A stretch of DNA of 64,000 nucleotides from assembly GCA_964501785.1 (NCBI GenBank), contig CAZCUD010000001.1, forward strand, positions 124,001 to 188,000. The letters run 5' to 3'. The notes below the pieces were generated by a model. That model did no database searches. It was not told where the DNA came from and saw only the letters and a program-made list of their open reading frames with translations. Below are positions 42,403-51,287 of this stretch, one piece after another. The first letter of the stretch is position 1, and each line of letters begins with the position of its first letter. The DNA comes from DATBSK01 sp964501785. GTDB taxonomy: Bacteria; Actinomycetota; Acidimicrobiia; IMCC26256; PALSA-555. The position numbers and the translations under genes are program-made.

Positions 42403-43442
42403 GCGTCCACGTACTCCCGTTGGATCGCCTCGACCTCGTCCATGCTGTCGAGGAACAGGTCGAGCAGGTCGGGATCGAACTGCGTGCCGCGACCCTCGCG
42501 CATGATCTCGATCGCACGGTCCATGGGCATCGCGGCCTTGTAGACGCGGCGACTGACGAGCGCGTCGAACACGTCGGCGATGGCGGTGATGCGGCCCTCG
42601 AGGGGGATCGCGTCGCCCGCCAGCCCGAGCGGGTACCCGTCGCCGTCCCAGCGCTCGTGGTGCGTCCGGGCGATGGACGCCGCGAGCTGGAGGAGCGGAT
42701 GCTCCGACTTCGCCAGGATCGTGTAGCCGGCATCCGCATGCTGCTCCATCACCGTCCGCTCGGCCGGCGTCAGCGGGCCGGGCTTGAACAGGATCCCGTC
42801 GGCGATCGAGATCTTGCCCACGTCGTGCATGGGGCTGGCGAGGCGCAGCTGCTCGCACGTGTCGTCGTCGAGCCCCGCCCGCTGCGCGATCAGGGCGGTG
42901 TACCGGCTCATCCGAGCGATGTGATAGCCGGTCTCGATGTCGCGGCCCTCGATCGCCTGGGACAGCGCGTTCACCATCTCCTCGCTGGCGACTCGCAGCT
43001 GCGTCCGGGCCTCGGCGAGGTCGGCAGTGCGAGCGTCGACCATCTCCTCGAGGTGCATCCGGTACGAGGCGTTCTCGATCTCCAGCTCCGCGCGCCGCAG
43101 CGCGTTCGCGACCGCGATCAGCACCTGGTTGGGCTCGAAGGGCTTCGTGACGTAGCCGTACGCGCCGAGCTCGAGGGCAAGCGTGGCGAGGCCGACGTCG
43201 TGGACGCCCGACACCATCACGACCGGGATCTCCGACTCTTCGGTGGCGAGCTCACGCAGCAGATCGAAGCCGGACTCTCCCGGCATCATCATGTCGCAGA
43301 GCACGAGCTCGCACGCGGGGTCGTCCAGCACGGAGCGGGCGTCGTCGACGCTCTCGACCGTCGTGCACTCGTGCTCGTGCGTCGCCAGGATGCGGGCGAG
43401 CATCTCGCGGACCTGCTGGTCGTCGTCGACGACGAGGATCAT
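42399..43442 (-). CDS. Response regulator with HD-GYP c-di-GMP phosphodiesterase domain
   Basis: A 347-residue two-domain protein. Residues 1-120 are a receiver: MILVVDDDQQVREML, then LVLCDMMMPGESG with the phospho-acceptor Asp and GYVTKPFEPNQVL with Lys. After a short coiled linker (EIENASYRMHLEEMVDARTADLAEA) comes an HD-GYP domain with SPMHDVGKISIAD near residue 210 and RTHHERWDGDGYPLGL as the H-H-E-x-x-D-G-x-G-Y-P motif. All metal ligands are visible, so it should degrade c-di-GMP. Its stop overlaps the start of regulator B, and it lies 18 bases after the histidine kinase gene, its likely phosphodonor. Confidence 0.92.
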   Translation of the reverse strand: MILVVDDDQQVREMLARILATHEHECTTVESVDDARSVLDDPACELVLCDMMMPGESGFDLLRELATEESEIPVVMVSGVHDVGLATLALELGAYGYVTKPFEPNQVLIAVANALRRAELEIENASYRMHLEEMVDARTADLAEARTQLRVASEEMVNALSQAIEGRDIETGYHIARMSRYTALIAQRAGLDDDTCEQLRLASPMHDVGKISIADGILFKPGPLTPAERTVMEQHADAGYTILAKSEHPLLQLAASIARTHHERWDGDGYPLGLAGDAIPLEGRITAIADVFDALVSRRVYKAAMPMDRAIEIMREGRGTQFDPDLLDLFLDSMDEVEAIQREYVDA

Positions 43443-43460
43443 CCGGTTCGCTCCTTCCGC

Positions 43461-45056
43461 CTACGAAGCATCGAGGGCCTTGCGCACCTTCGCGAGGAGC
43501 GCGGGCGCGGAGAAGGGCTTCTCGATGAGGCGCACGTCGGGATCGAGGCTGCCGTTGGACGCGAGGACCGGCTGGGCGTAGCCGGACATGTAGACGACGA
43601 GGAGCTCGGGGCGGAGCTCGGTGAGCCGCTCGGCGAGCTCCTTGCCGAGCATCTCGGGCATCACGACGTCGGTGAGCAGCAGATCGATGCGCCCGGTCGC
43701 GCTCGCCAGCTCGAGCGCCTCGGGGCCGTTCGCCGCGGCGAGCACCTCGTACCCGTTGCGGTCGAGGATCCGCACCGTGACCTCGCGGAGCGGCCCCTCG
43801 TCTTCGACCACGAGGATGGTCTCGCCGCCGCCGGGGGCGTGATCCACCGTCGGCGCCTTGACCTCGGCGGCGACCTCCTCGGTCGCGGGGAGCAGCGTGC
43901 TGATGGTCGTCCCCATCCCCGGCTCCGAGTAGATCTGCACCGAGCCGCCCGCCTGGCTGATGATCCCGTACACGGTCGCGAGACCGAGGCCGGTGCCTTC
44001 GCCGCCCGGCTTGGTCGTGTAGAAGGGCTCGAAGGCGCGCTGGCGGACGTCTTCGCTCATCCCGTCGCCGGTGTCGCTGACCCGCACGCGCACGTACCGA
44101 CCGGGCTCGAGCCCCGGGTGGCGTTGGGCGAAGGTGTCGTCGGCCTCGACGTTCTGGGTGTCGATCGTGAGCATCCCGCCCGCGGGCATGGCGTCGCGAG
44201 CGTTCACGGCGAAGTTGACCAGGACCTGCTCGATCTTCCCCGGATCTGCCAGCACCGGCCAGAGCCCGTCCTCGAGTTCCGTGGTCAGCGTCACATGCTC
44301 GCCGAGCGATCGGAGCAGGAGCTGCTCGACCTCCCGGATGACTTCGTTGAGATCGAGCACCTGGGGCCGCACCACCTCGCGGCGCGCGAAGGCCAGCAGC
44401 TGGTGGGTGAGCGCGGTGGCGCGCTCGCCCGCTCGAACGATCTGCCCGACGTCGTCGCGCACCGAGGCCCACCGGTCCGTCCCGGCCGCGACGTCGGCGG
44501 CCTCGAGCTCTTCGTTGACGAACGCGGCGTAGTTGAGGATCACGCCGAGGAGGTTGTTGAAGTCGTGCGCCACGCCGCCCGCGAGCTGGCCGAGGCTCTC
44601 GAGCCGTTGCGACTGCACGAGGCGGAGCTGGAGCCGCTCGCGCTCGGCCTGGGCCTCCAGCCGCTCTCGCTCGGCTTGCGCGGCGAGCCGCTCGCTGACG
44701 TCGCGCACCGCGGCTGAGACCACGAGGCCGTCGTCCGTCTCGACGGCCGAGAGCGAGATCTCGGCGGGGAACTCGGAGCCGTCCTTCCTGCGGCCTGCGA
44801 GCTGCATGCCGGCGCCCATCGGGCGAGGCCGGGGGTCGGCCACGTAGCGCGCCCGGTGCTCGTGGTGGCGATCGCGGACCGGATCGGGGACGAGCCGGTC
44901 GACGCTCTCGCCGACGAGCTCGTCGCGGGGGTAGCCGAAGAGCCGCTCGGCCTGGGCGTTGACCCACAGGATGCGACCGTCGGGTGAGACGCCCAGCATG
45001 GCGTCGGGTGCCGCGTCGAGGAGGGCGTGTGGCGCGAACTGCAGCGCCTCCCCCAT
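43461..45056 (-). CDS. PAS-containing hybrid sensor histidine kinase with receiver
   Basis: A 531-residue cytoplasmic sensor kinase; no membrane helix. PAS domain about 10-125 (LLDAAPDAMLGVSPDGRILWVN, RRKDGSEFPAEISLS). A Glu/Arg-rich coiled coil of about 25 residues follows, then the dimerisation box LGQLAGGVAHDFNNLLGVI with His. The ATPase domain has NFAVNARDAMPAGG, SDTGDGM and GTGLGLATVYG (N, G1, G2 boxes). The last 120 residues are a receiver with LLLTDVVMPEMLG. The signal is probably soluble or redox-related. ATG 45056 is preferred to the in-frame GTG at 45065. First gene of the operon; the GAGACCG palindrome at 45127 lies upstream. Confidence 0.9.
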   Translation of the reverse strand: MGEALQFAPHALLDAAPDAMLGVSPDGRILWVNAQAERLFGYPRDELVGESVDRLVPDPVRDRHHEHRARYVADPRPRPMGAGMQLAGRRKDGSEFPAEISLSAVETDDGLVVSAAVRDVSERLAAQAERERLEAQAERERLQLRLVQSQRLESLGQLAGGVAHDFNNLLGVILNYAAFVNEELEAADVAAGTDRWASVRDDVGQIVRAGERATALTHQLLAFARREVVRPQVLDLNEVIREVEQLLLRSLGEHVTLTTELEDGLWPVLADPGKIEQVLVNFAVNARDAMPAGGMLTIDTQNVEADDTFAQRHPGLEPGRYVRVRVSDTGDGMSEDVRQRAFEPFYTTKPGGEGTGLGLATVYGIISQAGGSVQIYSEPGMGTTISTLLPATEEVAAEVKAPTVDHAPGGGETILVVEDEGPLREVTVRILDRNGYEVLAAANGPEALELASATGRIDLLLTDVVMPEMLGKELAERLTELRPELLVVYMSGYAQPVLASNGSLDPDVRLIEKPFSAPALLAKVRKALDAS

Positions 45057-45126
45057 TCGCCTCACCCCCCGGCGATCTCACTCGCCGCGGCATCGCCCGC
45101 GCCGACGGCGTTGTTACCGCAGGGTA

Positions 45127-45142
45127 GAGACCGATCGGTCTC
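45127..45142. promoter_or_regulatory. GAGACCG palindrome, candidate TetR-type operator (copy 2)
   Basis: GAGACCG, AT, CGGTCTC, perfect. Lies between the end of the tetR-like gene and the histidine kinase start, 70 bases before its ATG. Matches the site at 40878 before the EAL gene. Confidence 0.65.
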
Positions 45143-45145
45143 GGT

Positions 45146-45781
45146 TCAAGGGGTCGAGAAGGAAAGGTTTGCGTCAGATCCGGGTGATGGCGGGGCGTGA
45201 CGAGGCTCCTGGCCCTCGCCGGAGGTCGCCAGGAGGCGCTGGGCCGCGCCCCGGGCGATGGTGCCCGCCTCGGCCCGGGACTCTGGCTCGGCGCGGACGC
45301 GGATCATCAGGCCGAGCAGCAGGAGCTGGAGCTCGGTGGCGACGGCGTCGGGATCGCCGGCACCGGCTCGCACGGCGAGCGCGCGGAAGACCTCACGGGC
45401 TTCGCCGAGCTGACGATGCACGAGGTCGCGCACCGGTGGCGGCGAGTCGGGCGCCGCCAGGGCCGCGCTGATGAACGGGAAGCCGGCGAAGTCGGGCTTC
45501 TCGAGGCGCTCGGTGATCGAATCGAAGAGGGCGTCGATCCTCTCGGCGGCGGTCGATCCTGCCTCGTCCATCGCCGCGAGCACGTCTTCGGACCGGGGCC
45601 CGAGCGTCGACTCCAGCCACGCCGCCACGAGCTCGTCCTTCGATCGGAAGTGACGGTAGAAGGTGGCCTTCGCGACCCCGGATTCAGCGATGATCGAGTT
45701 GACACCGCTGCCCCGGATCCCCTCGCGAGCGAAGAGCACCCCGGCAGCAGCCACGATGCGCGCCCGCGCGTCCGTCGGCAT
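45146..45781 (-). CDS. TetR-family transcriptional regulator
   Basis: A 211-residue TetR-family protein. The N-terminal helix-turn-helix is ARIVAAAGVLFAREGIRGSGVNSIIAESGVAKATFYRHFRSKDELV, with GVAKATFYRHF as the recognition helix. The rest is a ligand-binding helical bundle (LFDSITERLEKPD and onward) ending in a flexible Pro/Ser tail. Ligand unknown. It ends 3 bases from the GAGACCG palindrome that heads the histidine kinase operon, so it probably represses that operon and the EAL gene carrying the same palindrome; no copy is seen at its own promoter. Start ATG 45781. Confidence 0.88.
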   Translation of the reverse strand: MPTDARARIVAAAGVLFAREGIRGSGVNSIIAESGVAKATFYRHFRSKDELVAAWLESTLGPRSEDVLAAMDEAGSTAAERIDALFDSITERLEKPDFAGFPFISAALAAPDSPPPVRDLVHRQLGEAREVFRALAVRAGAGDPDAVATELQLLLLGLMIRVRAEPESRAEAGTIARGAAQRLLATSGEGQEPRHAPPSPGSDANLSFSTP

Positions 45782-45889
45782 GGCAACAAGCCTCCCCGCT
45801 TCACACTGTCACGCCGGCGTCATGATGGCCACGCCGGACCTCGCGAGGGCCATCGCCAACCCAACGGAAGCCCAACCGGGCGCGGCCCC

Positions 45890-47581
45890 TCAGTGACCGT
45901 GGAGCGCGCTGTCGGCGGTGTCCGAGCCGGGAGGCTCGTCGGCGACGACCACCTTGTCCCGACCCGTCTCCTTGGCCTCGAGCAGCGCGGCATCGGCCTC
46001 GGCGACGACTTCCTCGAACGGACGTTGGTCGTCGGGCTGCGACAGTCCCACGCTGACGGTGAACCGTGGAGCATGGTCGTCGTGGTCGAACGCGTCGCCG
46101 AGCTTCGCACGGATGCGCTCGGCCACCGCGATGCCCTCGGACACCGAGCAGTCGGGGAAGACGACGACGAACTCCTCGCCGCCGTACCGACACGGGATGT
46201 CGCTCGGTCGGATGCTGTCGCGCAGGACGCGGGCGAAGAGGCGCAGCGCGTGGTCGCCCGCGTCGTGGCCGTAGACGTCGTTGACGAGCTTGAAGTGGTC
46301 GAGGTCGATGTAGGCCACGACGTACTCACGGCGCTCGTCGTCGAGCTCGGCGGCCTTCTCCTCGACGGTGCGACGGTTGAACAGACCGGTGAGCGGGTCG
46401 GTCCGGGCCAGGTTCTCGCTGCGCGCGAACGCGCGGGTGAGGGTGAGTCGCTCACCGGCCTTGCGGGCGATCAGCTCGACCGTCGCCACGTCACCGTCGG
46501 GAACGGGAGCGCCTGGAGCACCGAGGGCGCAGATGACGCCGGTGGCATGGCCGCTCACGTTCACGGGCACGCACGTGGTCGCGGTGTCCTCCCGGCCCTG
46601 TGATCGCCGCACCGGGCAGGTGTCGAGCGCGTCGCGACCGCTGAACGTCGTGGTCGCGCCTCGACTGGTGGCCGGGCAGTCACGGGGTGACGAGACGCCA
46701 CAGGTGCACTCGGCATCGTCGTCACCCGTCGTGGCCACGCGGCGAAGGTGTCCCCGCTGGGACTCGGCGACGAGCAGGTCGGCGGGCGTCGCGGGGATCG
46801 CGCGGCGCATCGCCGCCTCGACGACCGCGAACGTGGTCTCCTCGGTCGGTGAGACCTCGAGTGCGCGCTGGAGGCGGGTATCGAGCTCGTCCCGCCGTGC
46901 CTGGGTCTCGCGTTCGGTCTCGCGGAGCGCCTCGCGCCGTTCCCGGCGCAGCGTGAGCAGCACCGCCGCTGCCGTCGTCGCGACGACCAAGGCGAACACG
47001 ATGCTGTAGACGACGATCACCGATGCGAAGGTCGCGTTGGCACCGTCGTGCGCATCGGCGACCGCGCGCTCGTTCGCGTCCGAGAACCGGCGAATCAGCG
47101 CGTCGAGACTCGCGTTCACGCGCGTGTAGGTGCGATCGAGGCTCGCGCGCACCTCCGGGTTCGGGTCGTTGAGCAGCGACGCGCCCTCGTCCTTCAGGAC
47201 GCTCACGTCGTAGTCGACCGCGGCGACGAGGCTGCTCGTGTTGGGCAGCGCGTCGGCGTAGGACTTGAAGTCGTTCCAGGCTCGGTCGGCAAGTGCCTGC
47301 TGCTCAGTGGTGCGCGCGAGCAGGAGCGCCTGCTCGGCCGGGTCGCTCGAGTCGAGCATCTCGGTGAACGCGGCCCGCGAGTCGCCGTAGCCACGGTCGG
47401 CGTCGGTCAGGTGGCCCGTGGCAGGTGACAGCCGGTCGCTCGCCCGGTCGAGATCGTCGCGGACGTCGTCGAGCTGAGAGAGGCCGAGACCCAGGACGAT
47501 CCCGCCGAGGACCACGAACATGACCCCGAGCAGCAGGATCTGGTTGTGGGCGCTCCGGGGGATGAGGCGGACTCGTCGCAC
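45890..47581 (-). CDS. Membrane diguanylate cyclase with GAF domain
   Basis: A 563-residue c-di-GMP synthase. Helix 1 about 10-32, an outside helical sensor domain (CHASE3-like, about 35-190), helix 2 about 190-212. A GAF domain (about 250-385) contains a Cys-rich stretch, AECTCGVSSPRDCPA then DTCPVRRSQG, seen in a known actinobacterial group. The GGDEF domain has CRYGGEEFVVVF with an intact active site, and RPSD five residues before it is the inhibitory RxxD site, so product feedback is likely. GTG 47581 is the usable start; it lies 2 bases after the stop of the Zn-ribbon gene, which makes them an operon. Confidence 0.9.
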   Translation of the reverse strand: MRRVRLIPRSAHNQILLLGVMFVVLGGIVLGLGLSQLDDVRDDLDRASDRLSPATGHLTDADRGYGDSRAAFTEMLDSSDPAEQALLLARTTEQQALADRAWNDFKSYADALPNTSSLVAAVDYDVSVLKDEGASLLNDPNPEVRASLDRTYTRVNASLDALIRRFSDANERAVADAHDGANATFASVIVVYSIVFALVVATTAAAVLLTLRRERREALRETERETQARRDELDTRLQRALEVSPTEETTFAVVEAAMRRAIPATPADLLVAESQRGHLRRVATTGDDDAECTCGVSSPRDCPATSRGATTTFSGRDALDTCPVRRSQGREDTATTCVPVNVSGHATGVICALGAPGAPVPDGDVATVELIARKAGERLTLTRAFARSENLARTDPLTGLFNRRTVEEKAAELDDERREYVVAYIDLDHFKLVNDVYGHDAGDHALRLFARVLRDSIRPSDIPCRYGGEEFVVVFPDCSVSEGIAVAERIRAKLGDAFDHDDHAPRFTVSVGLSQPDDQRPFEEVVAEADAALLEAKETGRDKVVVADEPPGSDTADSALHGH

Positions 47582-47583
47582 GG

Positions 47584-47964
47584 CTACTCCCTGCCCTCGC
47601 GACGCGCGTCGAGCTGCGTCAGCACTTCGACGGATTCGCGAAGCGCCGCGTCGTCGGTGAGCAGCTCGATCCACTCGTCGACGTCGTCGGCGCAGAACGC
47701 GGGGGCGTCGGGGCGCAGCGGGGTCTCGACCGGGCCGGCCCAGGCCTCGAACCCCACCTCGTCGCAGGCGGCCAGCGCGGCAGCGAGCTCTTGCTCGACG
47801 GGCTCGACGTGGAGGAGCCCACAGCGCGGGCAGCGGTAGCGGACCGTCTCGGCGGCACCGTCGACGCTGGCCCGCAGGGTGACCTGCGAGGCCGGGAGCC
47901 GGACGACGCCGCAGCGCTCGCACTCGACTCGGACTCGTGTCCCGGTGTTGGTGGGCTGGTTCAT
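47584..47964 (-). CDS. Zn-ribbon protein of unknown function
   Basis: A 126-residue protein with a four-Cys zinc ribbon: VRVECERCGVVRLPAS holds the first C-x-x-C and VRYRCPRCGLLHVEP the second, within the first 55 residues. The rest is acidic and helical (VEPVEQELAAALAACDEVGFEAWAG and DVDEWIELLTDDAALRESVEVLTQL) with no known domain. It may bind nucleic acid or protein. ATG 47964 is preceded by GGGAGGC on the minus strand. It is the first gene of the diguanylate-cyclase operon, with the tandem GCCCAAC element 67-84 bases upstream, so it may be a partner or regulator of that enzyme (inference). Confidence 0.65.
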   Translation of the reverse strand: MNQPTNTGTRVRVECERCGVVRLPASQVTLRASVDGAAETVRYRCPRCGLLHVEPVEQELAAALAACDEVGFEAWAGPVETPLRPDAPAFCADDVDEWIELLTDDAALRESVEVLTQLDARREGRE

Positions 47965-48030
47965 GACTGCCTCCCAGGCTTCGTCCCGGGTCTCGGATCG
48001 GCCCCTTCTCTCATCGGCACGCGGCCGCCC

Positions 48031-48048
48031 GCCCAACAGGGGCCCAAC
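48031..48048. promoter_or_regulatory. GCCCAAC direct repeat, 11-bp period (copy 1)
   Basis: GCCCAAC at 48031 and 48042, separated by AGGG, between the synthase gene and the Zn-ribbon/diguanylate-cyclase operon. Unit of 7 bp with a 4-bp gap is the layout of OmpR/PhoB-type operators. The same element is at 50093. Confidence 0.55.
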
Positions 48049-48081
48049 TGGACTTTTCCGACCGCTCGAACCCCGCTCCGG

Positions 48082-50049
48082 TCAGCTCGCCTGCCCCACG
48101 AGGGCGCCGGAGCGGTCCCAGACGGCGACGGGCTCGGGCTCGACGGCGGTGGCGAAGGTCGGGGCGACGCTGCCCTGGAACAGGAGGGTGGCAAGCGCGG
48201 CCCGGGCTCGGGGCTGGCCCGCGGTCAGCTCGAGCCCGACGGTCGTCGAGCCCTCGGGTGCCGGTCGCAGCGACCGCAGCTCGACGTCGAGCGGGAGATG
48301 ACCTCCGGCCAGGCGGAGGTCGAGCGAGCGCGCGGTGCCGCGCACGAACAGTCGACGGGCCTGGTCGGCGTCGTCGATCATGACGCGGGCACCACCGAGC
48401 GAGCAGTCGACGACCCGGCACGGTACGCCGTCGATCGTGGCCGGCTCGTCGAACGCGAAGCGAACCGCGGCGCGCAGCTCGGTCGCATGCGCCGCGCGCG
48501 CGATCCAGTGCGCAGCCGCGGCGAGGAGGAGACCGTTGAGCGCCAGCCAGACGAAGGCGCCGATCGCCACGCCGGGCGTGCCGTAGTGCACCGGCGTGGC
48601 GCCGGCGAGCGTGAGGGCGAACCACGCAGCCGCGAGCAGGGTCACCGCGGCGAGGACCTTCAGGCCGGTCGGGACCGGGATACGTCGGCGCTCGTCGCCG
48701 ACCCGCCCCTTGGGCGTCACCCGGAAGCGGGTGGCCCGAGCCACGACCAGCGCGAGCGTCGCGTTCAGTGTGCTGCCGAGCCGAGTCAGCTCGAATCGGG
48801 CGCTGGCGAACGGCCTGTGGTAGCCGCGCGAGAGGACGACGAGCGCGAGCTGCTGGATCGCGAAGACTCCGACGAAGACGCCGCCGAAGACGATCAACGG
48901 CGCCGCGATCGGGCTCGCGCCCGTGAGGATGACCAGTGGGGGCAGGAGCAGGAACCCGAGGGTGCGCCACGAGTCGAACCACGCGCTGATCGTCGCGAGG
49001 TAGGCGAAGCGTTGGTGGAGCGTCAGCCCGGGGGTCGTGAGGGGGTTGTCGGTGCGCAGCAGCTGCATCGCACCGGTCGCCCAGCGGTGGCGCTGGAGGC
49101 GGAACTGCTCGGCGTCGGCGGCGGCCAGGCCGCGGGCGAGCACGGCGTTGTGGTACACGGTCTTCCATCCACGCCGTTGGAGGCGCACGGTGGCGTGGAT
49201 GTCCTCGGTGACCGTCTCGGTCGGGACGCCGCCGATCTCCCGCAGCGCCTCGACGCGCACGGCGGCGTTCGTCCCGCACCAGAACGCGGCGCCCCAACGG
49301 TTCTTCCCCGGCTGCACGATCCGGTAGAAGAGCGTCTCCTCGTGGACGGGCTGGCGGTCCCAGACCACCTCGTCGTCCGCGTCGACGTGCTCGAACGACG
49401 CCGGGTTGTAGAACTCCTGGGGCGTCTGCACGACGGCGATCCGCGGATCGTCGAAGTAGCCGAGCGTCGAGACGAAGAAGTCGGGCTCGGGCACGTGATC
49501 GGCGTCGAAGAGCGCGATCACGTCGGCGTCGAGGTCGCCGAGCGCGTGGTTGACGTTGCCGGCCTTGGCGTGCTCATGCGTCGGGCGCGCGACGTATCGG
49601 GCGCCGAGCGCGGCGGCGAGCTCCGCGACGGCCTCGCGGTCGCCGTCGTCGAGCACGTAGGTGTCGTGGGCGAGCTCCATCGCGAGCGCCGCCGCCACCG
49701 TCGGTAGGAGCACCTCGATGTCTTCGTCGTAGGTGGGGATCAGCACCGCCAGGCGCAGGTCGGTCGCGTGGACGCGGCGGGCCGCCGGCCGCGAATCGAC
49801 GTCCCAGAGGGAGTACGCGAACAGGCCCAAGCCGAGGAACGTCCACGCCTCCAGCGCCAGCAACGGGATCGAGAGCCACCACGCGTCGAGGTCGAGGGTG
49901 AAGCCGCCGCGCCACACGAGGTAGCCGATGCCGGCGACGAGCGCGAGCACCGCGATCACCTGGATGGATCGACGACGCAGAGGGGTCTCCGGTGGAGGGA
50001 GGTCGGGCCCCGTCACCGAGGGTGCGAGCGAGAGCGGCTTCGAGTGCAT
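48082..50049 (-). CDS. Cellulose-synthase-like family 2 glycosyltransferase with PilZ domain
   Basis: A 655-residue polytopic glycosyltransferase. Two helices (about 25-70) precede a GT-A domain with YVLDDGDREA (DDG), ALFDADHVPEPDFF (D-x-D), TEDIHATVRL (TED) near 281 and QRHRWATGAMQLL (Q-x-x-R-W) near 321, the processive-synthase set. Four or five helices follow. A PilZ domain near 520-600 has RAAVRF (R-x-x-x-R) and DCSLGGARV (D-x-S-x-x-G), so c-di-GMP should activate it. It makes a beta-linked glucan or related polymer; the BcsB and BcsC partners are not in the window. ATG 50049 has GAGGG 7 bases upstream, in contrast to the ATG at 50067. Confidence 0.9.
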   Translation of the reverse strand: MHSKPLSLAPSVTGPDLPPPETPLRRRSIQVIAVLALVAGIGYLVWRGGFTLDLDAWWLSIPLLALEAWTFLGLGLFAYSLWDVDSRPAARRVHATDLRLAVLIPTYDEDIEVLLPTVAAALAMELAHDTYVLDDGDREAVAELAAALGARYVARPTHEHAKAGNVNHALGDLDADVIALFDADHVPEPDFFVSTLGYFDDPRIAVVQTPQEFYNPASFEHVDADDEVVWDRQPVHEETLFYRIVQPGKNRWGAAFWCGTNAAVRVEALREIGGVPTETVTEDIHATVRLQRRGWKTVYHNAVLARGLAAADAEQFRLQRHRWATGAMQLLRTDNPLTTPGLTLHQRFAYLATISAWFDSWRTLGFLLLPPLVILTGASPIAAPLIVFGGVFVGVFAIQQLALVVLSRGYHRPFASARFELTRLGSTLNATLALVVARATRFRVTPKGRVGDERRRIPVPTGLKVLAAVTLLAAAWFALTLAGATPVHYGTPGVAIGAFVWLALNGLLLAAAAHWIARAAHATELRAAVRFAFDEPATIDGVPCRVVDCSLGGARVMIDDADQARRLFVRGTARSLDLRLAGGHLPLDVELRSLRPAPEGSTTVGLELTAGQPRARAALATLLFQGSVAPTFATAVEPEPVAVWDRSGALVGQAS

Positions 50050-50092
50050 GGCCGGACCCTCGGCCATCACGATCACCGCGAGTGGGGACGGC

Positions 50093-50110
50093 GCCCAACG
50101 GGCGCCCAAC
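50093..50110. promoter_or_regulatory. GCCCAAC direct repeat, 11-bp period (copy 2)
   Basis: GCCCAAC at 50093 and 50104, separated by GGGC, 43 bases before the synthase ATG. Same unit, spacing and orientation as at 48031. Both sites are also followed by a GACCGCT sequence. Confidence 0.55.
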
Positions 50111-50135
50111 TCGACCGCTGAGCGTGACCGATCGA

Positions 50136-51272
50136 CTACCGCGAGCGTGTGGTGGTGAGCCCGACGATCACCTGCTCGAGCGGGTCGTAGTCGAACGACG
50201 ACTCGTCGGCCTGGTTGATCGTGCGGGCGAACGTCAGGTCGAGGGCGGGGCAGTGGATCGTCTGGGTGCCCCAGAACCCGGCGTGGCCGAAGCAGCGCTC
50301 GCCGGCTGCGTCGACCTCGTAGATGCCCATCGCGGCGCCGTCGTTGCGGCCGGGGCGCGACACCTTCGTCATCGTCCGCAGGGTGGATGGCTTCTCGAAC
50401 ACGCCGCCGCCGAAGAGGCTCTCGTAGAAGCGGGCGAGGTCGCCGGTCGTCGAGACGAGCCCACCACCTCCATAGAGGTCCTGCGACGCGTCGAACCCGA
50501 TGTTGTCGATGTCGGCGCCGAAGTACTGGTGCGCTCGGGGCGCGAGGCCGGCGGGGGCGTCCTCGAGCGTCTCCCAGTAGGTCGAGTCCAGACCGAGATC
50601 GTCGAACGGGATCACGCTGCGCACCGCGCCGGGCAGGGTGTCGCCCGTGACTCGCTCGAGGATCTCGCCGAGGAGGATGTAGCCGGTGTCGGAGTAGCTG
50701 TGGACCGCGCCGGGCTCACCGAGGGGGTCGCCGTACTCGGTGGCGAGACGCAGCTGCTCGGCGCGCGTGAACCGGTGCGTCGGATCGGCCACCGACGCCA
50801 CCTCGTAGCGCCCGTCCGACGCGTAGTCGTAGAAGCCGCCGTTGTGCTGGAGGAGGTGCCGCACCGTGATGCGGTGGGGGTCGTAGCCGTCGGCGGTGAG
50901 GATCCCGAGCGACTCGGGGGAGAGGTGCTCGGCGATCGGGTCGTCGAGCGCGAGGTCGCCCTCCTCGACGAGGCGGAGGATCGCGGCCGCGACGAACGTC
51001 TTGGTCATGCTCGCGACCCGGAACGGCGTGTCGGGCTCGAGCGGCACGCTGCCGTCGACGTCGGCGAGCCCGACCGCCACCGTCTCGTCGATGCCGGGTG
51101 CTCGCACGGTGACGATCTCGCCGGGGATGGTGTCGAGCGCGGCAAGGTCGGCCGCGAGCCCGTCCCGCAACGCGGCGCGCACCGACCGGTCGCCCGCCCC
51201 CGCGCTTCCCGCCCCGACCGACGAACCGACGACGAACACCATCGCCGCGATCACGATCACGCGTGTGCGCAT
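50136..51272 (-). CDS. Secreted beta-lactamase-family serine hydrolase
   Basis: A 378-residue exported class C-type beta-lactamase/D-Ala-D-Ala-carboxypeptidase-like protein. Signal peptide about 1-27 (MRTRVIVIAAMVFVVGSS core). SMTKTFVAA contains the S-x-x-K nucleophile; HSYSDTGYILLGEI is the Y-x-N-like motif but with Asp in the N position (Y-S-D); GHAGFWGTQTIHC is the H-x-G motif. Such proteins act on peptides, esters or lactams. The ATG at 51272 has GAGAGGGG upstream; the longer in-frame start at 51311 is made of family B repeat sequence. Confidence 0.86.
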   Translation of the reverse strand: MRTRVIVIAAMVFVVGSSVGAGSAGAGDRSVRAALRDGLAADLAALDTIPGEIVTVRAPGIDETVAVGLADVDGSVPLEPDTPFRVASMTKTFVAAAILRLVEEGDLALDDPIAEHLSPESLGILTADGYDPHRITVRHLLQHNGGFYDYASDGRYEVASVADPTHRFTRAEQLRLATEYGDPLGEPGAVHSYSDTGYILLGEILERVTGDTLPGAVRSVIPFDDLGLDSTYWETLEDAPAGLAPRAHQYFGADIDNIGFDASQDLYGGGGLVSTTGDLARFYESLFGGGVFEKPSTLRTMTKVSRPGRNDGAAMGIYEVDAAGERCFGHAGFWGTQTIHCPALDLTFARTINQADESSFDYDPLEQVIVGLTTTRSR

Positions 51273-51287
51273 CCCCGCCCCTCTCTT

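Noticed and set aside
41689..42858. A longer regulator B starting upstream of 42402
   Set aside because: The added sequence is the HD-GYP gene in another frame; ATG 42402 gives the standard receiver start and an ATGA overlap.
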